From assembly GCA_964466185.1 (NCBI GenBank), contig CAYXMS010000022.1, forward strand, positions 1 through 25,709: DNA of 25,709 bases, written 5' to 3'. Shown here in pieces: positions 14,728-22,597 of this stretch (position 1 is the stretch's first letter; the number at the start of each line of letters is the position of its first letter). This DNA comes from CAZTYI01 sp964466185 (lineage in GTDB: Bacteria > Chlamydiota > Chlamydiia > Chlamydiales > SM23-39). Both the position numbers and the translations under genes were made by a program. The notes beneath the pieces are model-generated. The model saw nothing but the letters and a program-made list of their open reading frames with translations, made no database searches and was not told where the DNA came from.

Positions 14728-14769
14728 GCACCTTATATCCCAGTCCTAAAAAACTGGGTTTTACGGTGC
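14728..14769 (-). ncRNA. Nested two-stem hairpin at the 5' end of the str operon leader
   Basis: Outer stem GCACC (14728-14732) pairs with GGTGC (14765-14769). Inner stem CCCAGT (14739-14744) pairs with ACTGGG (14753-14758). They are separated by six-base internal-loop strands on each side, with an 8-base apical loop. On the minus strand it begins a few bases downstream of the best promoter for rpsL. It may be a 5' mRNA stabiliser or a regulatory leader. On the plus strand only four T residues follow, so I do not call it a terminator. Confidence 0.4.
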
Positions 14770-14782
14770 GTTAATGATAAAA

Positions 14783-14811
14783 AATATAACTTTTCAGCCT
14801 TTTATTTGCAA
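14783..14811 (-). promoter_or_regulatory. Candidate promoter of the rpsL-rpsG-fusA-rpsJ operon
   Basis: On the minus strand TTGCAA (14806-14811) and TATATT (14783-14788) are exactly 17 bases apart. The start point would be near 14776, giving a leader of about 360 bases. No better-spaced pair was found between the IS-derived segment and rpsL, where only 37 bases are available. Confidence 0.45.
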
Positions 14812-15000
14812 AATGATTTTCTCCATAAAAGCTCCAGAAAGAGAATTTGACAGATCTGTTTAGAAAAATTTTTGTTTGGTTTCAGAGAAAAGGGCCGGCA
14901 ATTCTTAAAGAAAGCTTTTAATTTAATTTAATTAAAATGCTGTATTTTAGTAATTAAAATAAATTAAAAGTTTGTTTTTGTATTATTATAAAATTAAAAC

Positions 15001-15030
15001 TTGTAATTATTATAAAATTATAATTATAAT
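15001..15030 (+). promoter_or_regulatory. Candidate tsp promoter in a repeated AT-rich stretch
   Basis: TTGTAA (15001-15006) and a perfect TATAAT (15025-15030) are separated by 18 bases. The 15-mer ATTATTATAAAATTA occurs at 14982-14996 and again at 15006-15020, so the promoter region itself looks duplicated. The start would fall at about 15037, leaving a very short leader that includes the strong Shine-Dalgarno AGGGGGAG at 15038-15045. Confidence 0.45.
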
Positions 15031-15053
15031 CCCTATTAGGGGGAGATAAGATT

Positions 15054-17045
15054 ATGGACAAAGCTTACGACGCTATGTTTGCAATTAATAAGTATGTAGG
15101 TCCTATCAAAATCTTTCTTCCCCGACTTTTTATAAGCTTTTTTTTTCTGCTCAGTTTTTTTTCCCAGCTTTTTGCCAAGCCTTTAGAAGAGAAAGACATT
15201 CCGCGAGTTATGAAGCTTTTTTTAGAATATCACATTGAAAGTAAAGACTTTGATTCTCATATCTTAAACCGTATGGTAAAAAATTATATTGAAATGTTCG
15301 ATCTGGAAAAAACCTATTTGTTAAAAAGCGAAGTTTCTCCTTTTTTAAACCTTTCCAATAAAAGGTCTTTAGAAGTTATCGAGCAGCTGAAAACTGGGAA
15401 TTATAGTTTTTTTTACCAATTGGATTTATTATTTTCCCGAGCTATTCAAAGAGCCCGGGTCAGCCGTGGTTTTTTAAAAGATGTTTTAAAAGAACAAAAT
15501 ATCGGCTTGCAACAGACTAAAATAAACAAGGCTGATTACGCCAAAAGTGAAAAAGAGCTTTTTTATAGACAGAAAAATTCTTTGATCGGCTTTTATCTTT
15601 TTCAGAACAAAAAAACAGATTTAGCTACCAGACAAAGAAAAGCCAGGTTTTTTGCTCTTTTTGAAAAAAAAATGATCCGTTTAGAAAATGAGTATCTTTT
15701 AAAAGCCAGACAAAAAAAAGAGCATTATTTTGTAATGCATCTTTTAAAAGCCTTTGCCCGCAGTCTAGATGCTCATAGCGCATTTTTTTCAGAAGAAGAG
15801 GCTCAAGAGATGAGGATTTCTCTCGAAAAGCAGTTTGAAGGCATTGGCGTTGTTTTAATGGAAAGCATAGACGGCGTGATGATATCCAATCTGATTAGTA
15901 ATTCTCCTGCCAAACGTTGCGGCAAGATCAAAACGGGGGATATCATAGTTAAAATCAATCAAAGATCCGTTAAACAACTATCTTTTGAAGAAGTTTTACA
16001 GCTATTGAAAAATCGCGACCAGTCTCAAATAATATTAGAACTGAAAAGAAAAGACAAAAAATATGTGACGGTAACTTTGAAAAGCGAGCCTATCTGTATG
16101 CAGGAAGAAAGCTTGTCTTATAGCACAGAACCGGTAGAGGGAGGAATGATTGGCAAGCTTATTTTAAAATCTTTTTATGAAAGTGAAAATGGCCGCAGCT
16201 CAGAAAAAGAAATCAGAGAAGCAATAGTTGAAATGAAAAAACAAGGAACTTTAAAAGGACTGGTTTTAGATTTAAGAGAAAATTCAGGAGGCTTTTTATC
16301 ACAAGCGATTAAAGTCGCCTCTTTGTTTATTGATAATGGCGTGGTAGTTGTTTCCAGATATGGCAAAGAGCTGAAATACATGCGCAAAGTAGGCGGAGCT
16401 CCGGAATTTAAGGGGCCGTTAATCGTTTTAACTTCTAAATTGTCAGCTTCCGCTTCAGAAATTGTCGCCCAGGCTTTGCAGGATTATGGAGTTGCTTTGA
16501 TTGTGGGAGATGAAAAAACTTTTGGTAAAGGATCAATCCAGTATCAGACGGTGACTTCAGCCAAATCAGAATATTTTTATAAGGTAACTATTGGCAAATA
16601 TTACACCGTATCCGGCCGCAGCACCCAGATCAACGGAGTTAAAGCCGATATTGTCGTTCCATCTATTTATGCCCCTTATGAAATTGGAGAGAGGTTTTTA
16701 GAATATGCGCTTTCTGCCGATTCCATTCGCCCGGCTTATCGGGATTCTTTGTCAGATTTAGAACCCCGTTTAAAAACTTTAGTAGAAAAAAAATATCGTT
16801 CAGCCTTACAGCAAAAAGAAAATTTCTGGAAAAACCATGTCTCTTATTTAAAAGGACTTAGTGAAAAAAGGCTTTCCTGTAATTTGGATTTCAAACGGCT
16901 TTTGACTGGAGAGACAAAAGAATTTGTCTTTTCTTTTACAGATTGCCAAATGTTAGAAGCCATCAGCATTTTAAAAGATATGCTGCCTATCTGGGAAGAA
17001 TATTGCCAAGAAAAGCTAGCCGATTGCTATCTGTCCGCTTCTTAA
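15054..17045 (+). CDS. tsp: Tail-specific protease Tsp (S41 family, CT441-like)
   Basis: This is a processing serine protease that recognises C-terminal tails. CT441 of C. trachomatis is a periplasmic S41 protease able to cut host factors in vitro. The 663-residue product has a basic N-terminus and a signal/anchor helix at about 20-42, an N-terminal helical region, a PDZ domain at roughly 262-340 (EGIGVVL, AKRCGKIKTGDIIVKIN), and a protease core. The core contains SASASE with Ser466 as likely nucleophile and FGKGSIQ with Lys492 and Gln496, the same spacing as the Ser-Lys-Gln triad reported for CT441. AGGGGGAG eight bases upstream fixes the start. Neighbours match Chlamydia, where tsp follows the rpsL operon divergently. 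The C-terminal extension (about 560-663) is helical and lacks an obvious named domain. Confidence 0.94.
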   Translation: MDKAYDAMFAINKYVGPIKIFLPRLFISFFFLLSFFSQLFAKPLEEKDIPRVMKLFLEYHIESKDFDSHILNRMVKNYIEMFDLEKTYLLKSEVSPFLNLSNKRSLEVIEQLKTGNYSFFYQLDLLFSRAIQRARVSRGFLKDVLKEQNIGLQQTKINKADYAKSEKELFYRQKNSLIGFYLFQNKKTDLATRQRKARFFALFEKKMIRLENEYLLKARQKKEHYFVMHLLKAFARSLDAHSAFFSEEEAQEMRISLEKQFEGIGVVLMESIDGVMISNLISNSPAKRCGKIKTGDIIVKINQRSVKQLSFEEVLQLLKNRDQSQIILELKRKDKKYVTVTLKSEPICMQEESLSYSTEPVEGGMIGKLILKSFYESENGRSSEKEIREAIVEMKKQGTLKGLVLDLRENSGGFLSQAIKVASLFIDNGVVVVSRYGKELKYMRKVGGAPEFKGPLIVLTSKLSASASEIVAQALQDYGVALIVGDEKTFGKGSIQYQTVTSAKSEYFYKVTIGKYYTVSGRSTQINGVKADIVVPSIYAPYEIGERFLEYALSADSIRPAYRDSLSDLEPRLKTLVEKKYRSALQQKENFWKNHVSYLKGLSEKRLSCNLDFKRLLTGETKEFVFSFTDCQMLEAISILKDMLPIWEEYCQEKLADCYLSAS

Positions 17046-17365
17046 AAGATATAAATATTTTCTTAAATTTTCAGCCTTGTTTTTCAAGGACTTGTCTAAC
17101 CAGGTCTTACACTTTTGACAGCTCCCCATAGCTAAAGCAAGCGATATTACGCCGTCGTTGATAAGTAATTTTGACATACTCCCCTTGAATTTATCCAAGC
17201 AAATGAGTCAGTTAGCTTGTGAATTTTAAACTACAAAAATTCTTGATTTTTTATGCTTGATTTAAATTTTTTTTTTTAATTTGCCATTTAGCAACGATTT
17301 TTTAAATAAAGCATTGCTAGAAAATATTATTGATATTATCTTTGTTTCTTATCTTGCTAAGTTTT
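17046..17365. other. Intergenic stretch with degenerate IS200/IS605-like ends
   Basis: No ORF here is convincing. TTTTGACA followed closely by CTCCCC occurs twice (17113-17127 and 17169-17184). On the minus strand each reads GGGGAG, two or three bases, then TGTCAAAA. One is preceded by GCTTTAGCTATG, a layout like right ends of IS200/IS605 elements with a TCAA cleavage site. CCATAGCTAAAGC at 17126-17138 also occurs at 6183-6195. A weak CCTTG/CAAGG hairpin near 17074-17090 may mark the end of tsp transcription. The last 100 bases are AT-rich and must hold the tRNA-Phe promoter, which I cannot place firmly. Confidence 0.35.
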
Positions 17366-17438
<73 letters not shown>

Positions 17439-17467
17439 CACCTTTCTAATATTTCTAGGAGTTGTTT

Positions 17468-18400
17468 ATGGGAAAAAATGGCTTTTTAGAGAATGAAAAA
17501 AAAGGCATTTTTTTTGCTGTTTTAGCAGCTTTGGCTTATTCTTTAAATGCAGTTACTGTCAAATTGGCTGTGGAAGTTCCTCCTGTTTCCATGGTATTTT
17601 TTCGTAATTTGACCTGTCTTATACTTTTAATCCCAATTTTTTTAAAAAATAAAAAAATTTATAAAACTACAAAACCAAAATTAGTCATTATACGCGCTTT
17701 TATGAGCTTTTTTGGTTTGACGTGCTTTTATTTTGCTACCAAGCATTTGCTGATTGTCAATGCAGTTATGCTGATTAATGCTTCTCCTTTATTTGTGCCG
17801 ATTGTTTTACTGATTTGGGACAAAGTTAAAATACCAACTTTAAGGGTCTTGGCAATTATTACCGGCTTTATCGGCATTTTGTTTATTTTACAGCCTAATT
17901 TACAATTTATGAACATTGCTGGTTTTATCGGTTTAACGGCAGGGGTTTTTGTTTCTATTTCCTATGTTACTTTAAAAAAGCTCTCCGCTACCGAAAAAGC
18001 ATCTACCATTATGTTTTATTTTTTTGCCGGAAATACTGTTTTATCGTTTATTCCAACTATGTTTGAATTGGGAACTTTTCAAAACCCTACAACCTGGGTT
18101 TATCTGGTTATGGTTGGCATGACTTCTTTTTTATACCAGACCTTTACTACTCAAGCTTATGCCAACGCTGCTGCTACTAAAGTAAGTACTATTACTGGAT
18201 ATTTAGCAGTTGTCTTTTCTGGGATTTTCGGCTGGACTATCTGGAACCGCGTACCTGATGTATATGCTTTTATAGGCATTGCTTTAGTCATCAGTTCAGG
18301 AATCGCTGTAGCTCTATATAAAGACAAAACTGTTTCCGCCCAGCAAATAGCGGTTGATTCTTTAGATGGATGCCCTGCCAAGAAAAAAAAGAAAAAATAA
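17468..18400 (+). CDS. EamA/DMT-family membrane transporter
   Basis: This is a ten-helix inner-membrane permease of the drug/metabolite transporter superfamily, with two EamA repeats: KKGIFFAVLAALAYSLNAV opens the first and AGFIGLTAGVFVSISYVTL the second. The substrate cannot be read from sequence. In chlamydiae DMT members take up metabolites from the host (one carries S-adenosylmethionine), so a host-nutrient role is reasonable. The 310-residue length is typical. The C-terminus ends in a lysine-rich cytosolic tail (CPAKKKKKK). I start at the ATG at 17468, which has AGGAG at good spacing; a TTG two codons upstream is less likely. It closely follows tRNA-Phe, may be read from the tRNA promoter, and ends in a strong terminator. 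Confidence 0.85.
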   Translation: MGKNGFLENEKKGIFFAVLAALAYSLNAVTVKLAVEVPPVSMVFFRNLTCLILLIPIFLKNKKIYKTTKPKLVIIRAFMSFFGLTCFYFATKHLLIVNAVMLINASPLFVPIVLLIWDKVKIPTLRVLAIITGFIGILFILQPNLQFMNIAGFIGLTAGVFVSISYVTLKKLSATEKASTIMFYFFAGNTVLSFIPTMFELGTFQNPTTWVYLVMVGMTSFLYQTFTTQAYANAAATKVSTITGYLAVVFSGIFGWTIWNRVPDVYAFIGIALVISSGIAVALYKDKTVSAQQIAVDSLDGCPAKKKKKK

Positions 18401-18401
18401 A

Positions 18402-18430
18402 AAGCCTGCTTTTAATTAAGCAGGCTTTTT
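18402..18430 (+). terminator. Rho-independent terminator after the transporter gene
   Basis: AAGCCTGCTT (18402-18411) pairs perfectly with AAGCAGGCTT (18418-18427) around a six-base loop, followed by T residues. It begins two bases after the stop codon. The symmetric A-run on the other side means it could also work for the minus-strand hsp20 gene. Confidence 0.9.
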
Positions 18431-18487
18431 ATTTTGAATGACAAACTACCAAATCCAAATACTTATTTGCTAAGCTTGATTTAGCAT

Positions 18488-18904
18488 TTAAGTTTTTTTG
18501 ATATTGATCTTTTTAGGAATTGAAGATTTCTTTTTAGCAAAAATAATCTTCATAATCCCGTCTTTATATTCGGCTTGCGCTTCTTTTTCCTCATCAATAT
18601 CTCCCGGTACATTGATATGATAAGAAAAGCAAGAAGAAGCTTTCTGATAATATTTTTTTTCTTTTTCCTCTTCTTTTTTTTCTCCTTTGATCCAAAGCAC
18701 TCCCTTATCATAAGTAACTTCAATATCATCGGCTGACAAACCGGGAAGCGCAGCTTCTACATAAATATTTTTTCCATCTTCGCTAATGCTTAAACCCGAA
18801 CGTTCATTAAACGCAGCCAGCGGCTCTTCTTCAAAAAAAGAAGGGAAACCGGCAAATGAATCCCAATTCCAAAAAGGATTTTTTGGCAGATGTTTTTTAC
18901 TCAT
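18488..18904 (-). CDS. Small heat-shock protein (Hsp20/alpha-crystallin)
   Basis: Hsp20 chaperones bind unfolding proteins without ATP and hold them for refolding by DnaK. The 138-residue protein has a short aromatic N-terminal arm (NPFWNWDSFAGFPSFF). Its alpha-crystallin domain runs from about residue 35 to 125: SEDGKNIYVEAALPGLSADDIEVTYDKGVLWIKGEK, then YHINVPGDIDEE and AEYKDGIMKIIFAKK. The C-terminal tail carries IPKKINI, an IxI-like anchor. AAGGAGG is ideally placed before the ATG. It is a single gene. I looked for a CIRCE operator upstream and did not find one; only a 5-bp inverted repeat (AAACT/AGTTT) is present near 18959-18973. Confidence 0.92.
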   Translation of the reverse strand: MSKKHLPKNPFWNWDSFAGFPSFFEEEPLAAFNERSGLSISEDGKNIYVEAALPGLSADDIEVTYDKGVLWIKGEKKEEEKEKKYYQKASSCFSYHINVPGDIDEEKEAQAEYKDGIMKIIFAKKKSSIPKKINIKKT

Positions 18905-19046
18905 AATAACCTCCTTTTGTTAAAATTTAATTTAATTAATTAGCGCTATTGTTACTTAAACTGAAATAGTTTGGTTTTTCAGCATTAAATTTTAATCGGT
19001 TAAATATTATAAAAAATAGCAAAAAATTAGCAAGGGGGAGGCAACA

Positions 19047-19070
19047 TTTTTTTGCCGTTAAGCAAAAAAA
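19047..19070 (-). terminator. Possible terminator after obgE
   Basis: A T7-GC run (19047-19055) and GC-A7 (19062-19070) form a stem with only two G:C pairs around cgttaa, ten bases beyond the obgE stop. It would work in either direction but is weak. Confidence 0.35.
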
Positions 19071-19080
19071 AATGAAAGAT

Positions 19081-20118
19081 TTAAAATTTAACTTTTTCTT
19101 TTTGGCCCAGTTTTTTTAACTCAGTCGCAAGCAGATTCAATTTAGAATATTTGTCGGGACCAGAAGCTTGAGCGCTAATAGGAAAAAGCATATTTTTAGG
19201 AAAGTCTGCTAGTTTCTGGTATTTTTCCTGAAAAGTTTTTAAATTTTTTTTCGCTTTTGGCAAGTCTATTTTATTTAAAGCTATTAAAAAAGGTTTTTTT
19301 AAAATGTCGGAATTATATTTTTTAATTTCTTTTTGTAAAATTAAAAAATCTTCAAAACAGTCCCTGCCATCGGTTTGCGCTAAATCAATTACAAAAACTA
19401 AAACAGAAGTTCTTTCAAGATGTTTTAAAAAAGAAATCCCCAACCCTTTATTTTGAGAGGCATTTTTAATCAGACCCGGAATATCGGCCATCAATAGCCT
19501 AGAATAATCGGAAAATTCCATAATCCCCAAATTCGGCCGAAGTGTAGTAAAAGGATAAGCCGCTATTTTAACTTCGACTTTGGTCAGCTTTTTCAATAAA
19601 GTGGATTTGCCTGCATTCGGCATGCCGACAAGGCCTATGTCAGCAATCAATTTAAGCTCCAGTTCTATTTCTTTTTTTTCGCCCTGTTTGCCCAAAGTGC
19701 ATATGTTCGGCGCCCGATTGGTAGCTGATTTAAAACAGCTGTTTCCCTTGCCCCCTTTTCCGCCTTTGCAAATCATAAATTGTTCTTTATCTTCAGTTAA
19801 ATCACATAAAATAGCCTGTGTGTTTTTATCTTTAATCAAAGTTCCTAAAGGTACTTTTATTATCAGATCTTCAGCATTTTTTCCATGTTTGTTCGAAGAT
19901 CCGCCCTGCTTTCCATTTTTGGCTTTTAAGATTCTATAGTTGCGTAAATCTTCCAAAGATAAAAGATGCCTGTCAGCTTCGATAATTATCGAACCCCCTT
20001 TTCCTCCATTGCCGCCAGCAGGTCCGCCTTTGGGTATATATTTTTCCCTTCTCCAGGAAACTATGCCATTACCGCCGGATCCCGCTTCTAAAATCAGTGC
20101 TAACTTATCAATAAACAT
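19081..20118 (-). CDS. obgE: GTPase Obg/CgtA
   Basis: Obg is an essential GTPase that associates with the 50S subunit and acts in ribosome maturation and stress signalling. The 345-residue protein has the glycine-rich Obg fold (AGSGGNGIVSWRREKYIPKGGPAGGNGGKGG at about 12-42) and a G domain: G1 GMPNAGKST near 163-171, the YPFTT switch, G3 ADIPGLI, G4 NKID. It ends soon after the G domain, so the variable OCT domain is absent. No Shine-Dalgarno is seen; instead a strong hairpin and T-run lie directly against the start codon. Genome order rplU-rpmA-obgE is widely conserved and matches CT420-CT418. Confidence 0.95.
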   Translation of the reverse strand: MFIDKLALILEAGSGGNGIVSWRREKYIPKGGPAGGNGGKGGSIIIEADRHLLSLEDLRNYRILKAKNGKQGGSSNKHGKNAEDLIIKVPLGTLIKDKNTQAILCDLTEDKEQFMICKGGKGGKGNSCFKSATNRAPNICTLGKQGEKKEIELELKLIADIGLVGMPNAGKSTLLKKLTKVEVKIAAYPFTTLRPNLGIMEFSDYSRLLMADIPGLIKNASQNKGLGISFLKHLERTSVLVFVIDLAQTDGRDCFEDFLILQKEIKKYNSDILKKPFLIALNKIDLPKAKKNLKTFQEKYQKLADFPKNMLFPISAQASGPDKYSKLNLLATELKKLGQKEKVKF

Positions 20119-20120
20119 AT

Positions 20121-20154
20121 AAATAAAAAGGCCTATAATTTTTTTTATAGGCCT
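20121..20154 (-). terminator. Terminator/attenuator-like hairpin abutting the obgE start codon
   Basis: On the minus strand AGGCCTATAA (20145-20154) pairs perfectly with TTATAGGCCT (20129-20138) around AAAAAA, followed by TTTTATTT ending two bases before the obgE ATG. This looks like an intrinsic terminator after rpmA. No space is left for a promoter between it and obgE, so expression of obgE needs read-through or control at this hairpin. Confidence 0.65.
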
Positions 20155-20210
20155 GTATTGTTAACTTGCTTTCAGCCAGCTTAAAATCGCCGACTATCTT
20201 ATTTTAGCTT

Positions 20211-20462
20211 TTATGCTTTGGGCGTAACCGAGACAAAAGTTTTTGCTTTTTTCCGGTAATTGACAATACCGTTTGTCAAAGCAAAAAGAGTATGGTCTCT
20301 GCCGATGCCGACATTTTTAGCAGCGCGCCATTTAGTGCCTCTTTGCCTGACTAAAATTGCGCCTGTGGTTACAAATTCCCCATGTGTAGCCTTGATACCT
20401 AAACGCTTGGAATGCGAATCGCGTCCGTTCTTGGTCGATCCTTGTCCTTTTTTATGTGCCAT
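20211..20462 (-). CDS. rpmA: 50S ribosomal protein L27
   Basis: L27 sits near the peptidyl-transferase centre and helps position tRNA. The 83-residue product is full length, with the family start MAHKKGQGSTKNGRDS, RLGIKATHGEFVTTGAILVRQRG and the C-terminal RDHTLFAL. It starts directly with MAHKKG, lacking the N-terminal extension seen in Firmicutes that needs cleavage. AAGGAG precedes the start. It lies 18 bases after rplU in the same transcript. Confidence 0.97.
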   Translation of the reverse strand: MAHKKGQGSTKNGRDSHSKRLGIKATHGEFVTTGAILVRQRGTKWRAAKNVGIGRDHTLFALTNGIVNYRKKAKTFVSVTPKA

Positions 20463-20480
20463 AACTAAAAAAAATCTCCT

Positions 20481-20795
20481 TTACTCTGCTTTAATATCTG
20501 TAATTTTTACCCTGCTGTACTTTTGGCGATGGCCCTTTTTTTTGCGGGTAGAGCGCTTTGTTTTTTTGTATTTATAAGCAATTACTTTAGGCCCCTTGAT
20601 TTCTTCTTCTATAACTTCTCCTGTAACCAAATATTTTTCTACATTGGGAGAGCCAATTTTAGTAACATTTTCATCTTGCACTAAAAGCACTTGCTCGAAT
20701 TTAACTTTTTTATTGTCTTTAAGTAGCTCAATATCAATTACGTCACCCTTTTTTACCCAATACTGCTTGCCGCCAGTTTCAATAATTGCGTACAT
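20481..20795 (-). CDS. rplU: 50S ribosomal protein L21
   Basis: L21 binds 23S rRNA in the 50S subunit. The 104-residue product has the typical MYAIIETGGKQYWVKKGD start, the FEQVLLVQDE segment and the RNA-binding end TKRSTRKKKGHRQKYSRVKI. GGAGGG precedes the start. It is first in the rplU-rpmA unit and has a well-formed promoter 65 bases upstream. Confidence 0.97.
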   Translation of the reverse strand: MYAIIETGGKQYWVKKGDVIDIELLKDNKKVKFEQVLLVQDENVTKIGSPNVEKYLVTGEVIEEEIKGPKVIAYKYKKTKRSTRKKKGHRQKYSRVKITDIKAE

Positions 20796-20859
20796 AATTT
20801 TCTATCCCTCCACAGAAAAATAAAATAAATATAAATAACTGTATCTTTAGTAGTGTAAA

Positions 20860-20888
20860 ATCATAAGCTAAAAAAAGACCAATGTCAA
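20860..20888 (-). promoter_or_regulatory. Sigma-70-type promoter of rplU-rpmA
   Basis: On the minus strand a perfect TTGACA (20883-20888) is followed after exactly 17 bases by TATGAT (20860-20865). Transcription should start near 20853, giving a leader of nearly 60 bases before rplU. This is the best promoter in the window. Confidence 0.75.
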
Positions 20889-20961
20889 TGAAAAGCTAAA
20901 AACTAGTTTTTTTATCAAATAAAAGTTTTATTTTATCAACAATAGCATAAAACCCCTGATT

Positions 20962-21828
20962 TTAGTTATTGGGAGTTGTTAGCAAACGATTCTTTTGCTT
21001 ATTTAACTTTTTAAATAACAAGCTTAAAGCATAAGCAAAAACGGCTAATAGGGCAATGGTAGCTCCAGGAGGCAGGTTTAAGCTGTAAGAAAGCCCAATA
21101 CCCGAAATATTCAAAATAGCGCAAAGTAAGGTGGAAATGATCATGATCAGATGCAACCGGTGGTAAAAAAGCGCTGCTATAGTCGGAGGCAGGGTCAAAA
21201 GAGCAATAACCAGAATGACTCCGATAATTTGCACCAAAAGCACAATCGATAAGGAAATCAAAGAAAGCAGCAGTAAATAAAAAGTTTTAACCGGTATGTT
21301 TTGCAGTTTAGCGCTTTCTTCATCAAAACAAATAATCAGAAAAGGACGATAAAAACAAATAGTTAAAACCAAAATTAAAAAGTTTAAAATAATCAGCATT
21401 AAAAGATTAGACTGAGAAATAAATAAAATATTTCCAAATAAAAATTCAGAAAATTCCACATTCGAAGAGGGAATAAAAGAAATGAAAATTACACCTATGG
21501 CCATACCTGTCGACCAGATCGCAGAAACAGCGGCCCCTTCTTTTTGGGCATATTTTAAATGGACAAAACCAATTAAAAAAACAGAAATAATAGCGGCAAT
21601 AAAAGCACCCAAGTTAGGTGAAAAATACCAAACCGGATTTTGATGTGACAAAAAAGCAAAAATACCAATCCCCCCTAAAATACTATGGGAAATCGAACCG
21701 CTTAAAGAAGTAATCTTTTTAACTACCACATAAGAACCCATAATGCCGGCTGCAATGGAAATTAAACAACCTGCTAAAAGCGCATTTTGTAAAAAAGGAT
21801 TCGTAAAAAGATCGATTAAAAAATTCAT
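20962..21828 (-). CDS. Metal ABC transporter permease (ZnuB/MntB type)
   Basis: This inner-membrane permease belongs to an ABC-3 family importer for zinc or manganese. The 288-residue protein has eight or nine helices and the family features: an early AGIMGSYVVVKKITSLSGSISHSILGGIG segment (the ATPase-coupling area) and late VILVIALLTLPPTIAALF. The start overlaps the ATPase stop by four bases. Position next to obgE mirrors CT417. A typical ABC-3 permease ends in a hydrophobic helix; here a short basic tail (KKLNKQKNRLL) follows. Zinc versus manganese cannot be decided from it. Confidence 0.9.
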   Translation of the reverse strand: MNFLIDLFTNPFLQNALLAGCLISIAAGIMGSYVVVKKITSLSGSISHSILGGIGIFAFLSHQNPVWYFSPNLGAFIAAIISVFLIGFVHLKYAQKEGAAVSAIWSTGMAIGVIFISFIPSSNVEFSEFLFGNILFISQSNLLMLIILNFLILVLTICFYRPFLIICFDEESAKLQNIPVKTFYLLLLSLISLSIVLLVQIIGVILVIALLTLPPTIAALFYHRLHLIMIISTLLCAILNISGIGLSYSLNLPPGATIALLAVFAYALSLLFKKLNKQKNRLLTTPNN

Positions 21829-22586
21829 TTTTTTCTGCCGGATCCGGTTTTTAACTTTTTTGGTTTTTGTTTTAAAAGAGGGCTATGATATAGGCCCAAA
21901 GCAAAATGCTCGCAAACTTCCTTAGGCAGTTTGCTAGCTACTTTTTTATCTATAAAAAACAGCTTTTTAACATCTCTAATGACAATGTTTAGATCATGGC
22001 TGACCATTAAAATGGTTTTTCCCTTAAAGTCTTTTTTGATCAGCTCAAAAATAATTTCTTCTCCTTTAGCATCAATATTGGCAGTTGGTTCATCTAAAAC
22101 TAGAATCTCAGGCTCGGAAATCAATGCTTTGGCGATCAAAGCTTTTTGAGCCTGCCCTCCGGAAAGAGTTCCAATGGATTGATGTTTGTATTTCAAAAGC
22201 CCTAATTTTTTTAAAAGATACAGTGCTTTTTGCATGTGCAGGCTTTTGGAAGATTTTTTATTGAAAAAACAATTGCTTAAAGTATTACAGCCCAACAAAA
22301 CCAGCTCTAAAAGGGAAATGGGAAAATCCCTTTCTATTCTAGAAACTTGAGGTACATAACTGATTTTAGGATAAAAAGCTTCTGGCTTTTTGCCAAATAC
22401 CAGAACTTTGCCTTTTGTAGGAGCTAAAATACCGCAGACAAGTTTTAAAAAAGTAGTCTTGCCCCCTCCGTTGGGACCTACAATTCCAATGAAATCCCCC
22501 TTTTTTATTTTTAAATTAACCTTTTCTAAAACAGAAAAATGATCAAAAGTAAAATCGACATCCCTGAAAACTATTGCATCTTCCAT
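21825..22586 (-). CDS. Metal ABC transporter ATP-binding protein
   Basis: This is the cytosolic ATPase subunit powering the importer. The 253-residue protein contains Walker A GPNGGGKTT (about 37-45), Q-loop YVPQVS, signature LSGGQAQKALIAKAL, Walker B ILVLDEPTAN and the H-loop MVSHDL. The Ala-Gln after LSGGQ replaces the more usual Gln-Arg but is seen in this family. The C-terminus is basic. It is the middle gene of binding protein, ATPase, permease, with an 11-base gap upstream and a 4-base overlap downstream, matching CT416. Confidence 0.93.
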   Translation of the reverse strand: MEDAIVFRDVDFTFDHFSVLEKVNLKIKKGDFIGIVGPNGGGKTTFLKLVCGILAPTKGKVLVFGKKPEAFYPKISYVPQVSRIERDFPISLLELVLLGCNTLSNCFFNKKSSKSLHMQKALYLLKKLGLLKYKHQSIGTLSGGQAQKALIAKALISEPEILVLDEPTANIDAKGEEIIFELIKKDFKGKTILMVSHDLNIVIRDVKKLFFIDKKVASKLPKEVCEHFALGLYHSPLLKQKPKKLKTGSGRKK

Positions 22587-22597
22587 AAATAATGTTG

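Noticed and set aside
14739..14762. CCCAGT/ACTGGG hairpin as a plus-strand terminator
   Set aside because: Only four T residues follow, and no plus-strand gene ends upstream; the outer GCACC/GGTGC stem suggests a structured leader on the minus strand instead.
14847..14852. Perfect TTGACA upstream of tsp as its -35 box
   Set aside because: No TATAAT-like hexamer lies 15-19 bases downstream, and it is 200 bases from the gene; the TTGTAA-18-TATAAT pair at 15001-15030 fits better.
17016..17198. Minus-strand 60-residue ORF with CQKC motif
   Set aside because: It overlaps the end of tsp, has no ribosome site and no family resemblance, and its sequence is better explained by degenerate mobile-element ends.
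18905..19020. CIRCE or other heat-shock operator before hsp20
   Set aside because: No TTAGCACTC/GAGTGCTAA pair or close variant is present; only a 5-bp inverted repeat of unclear value.
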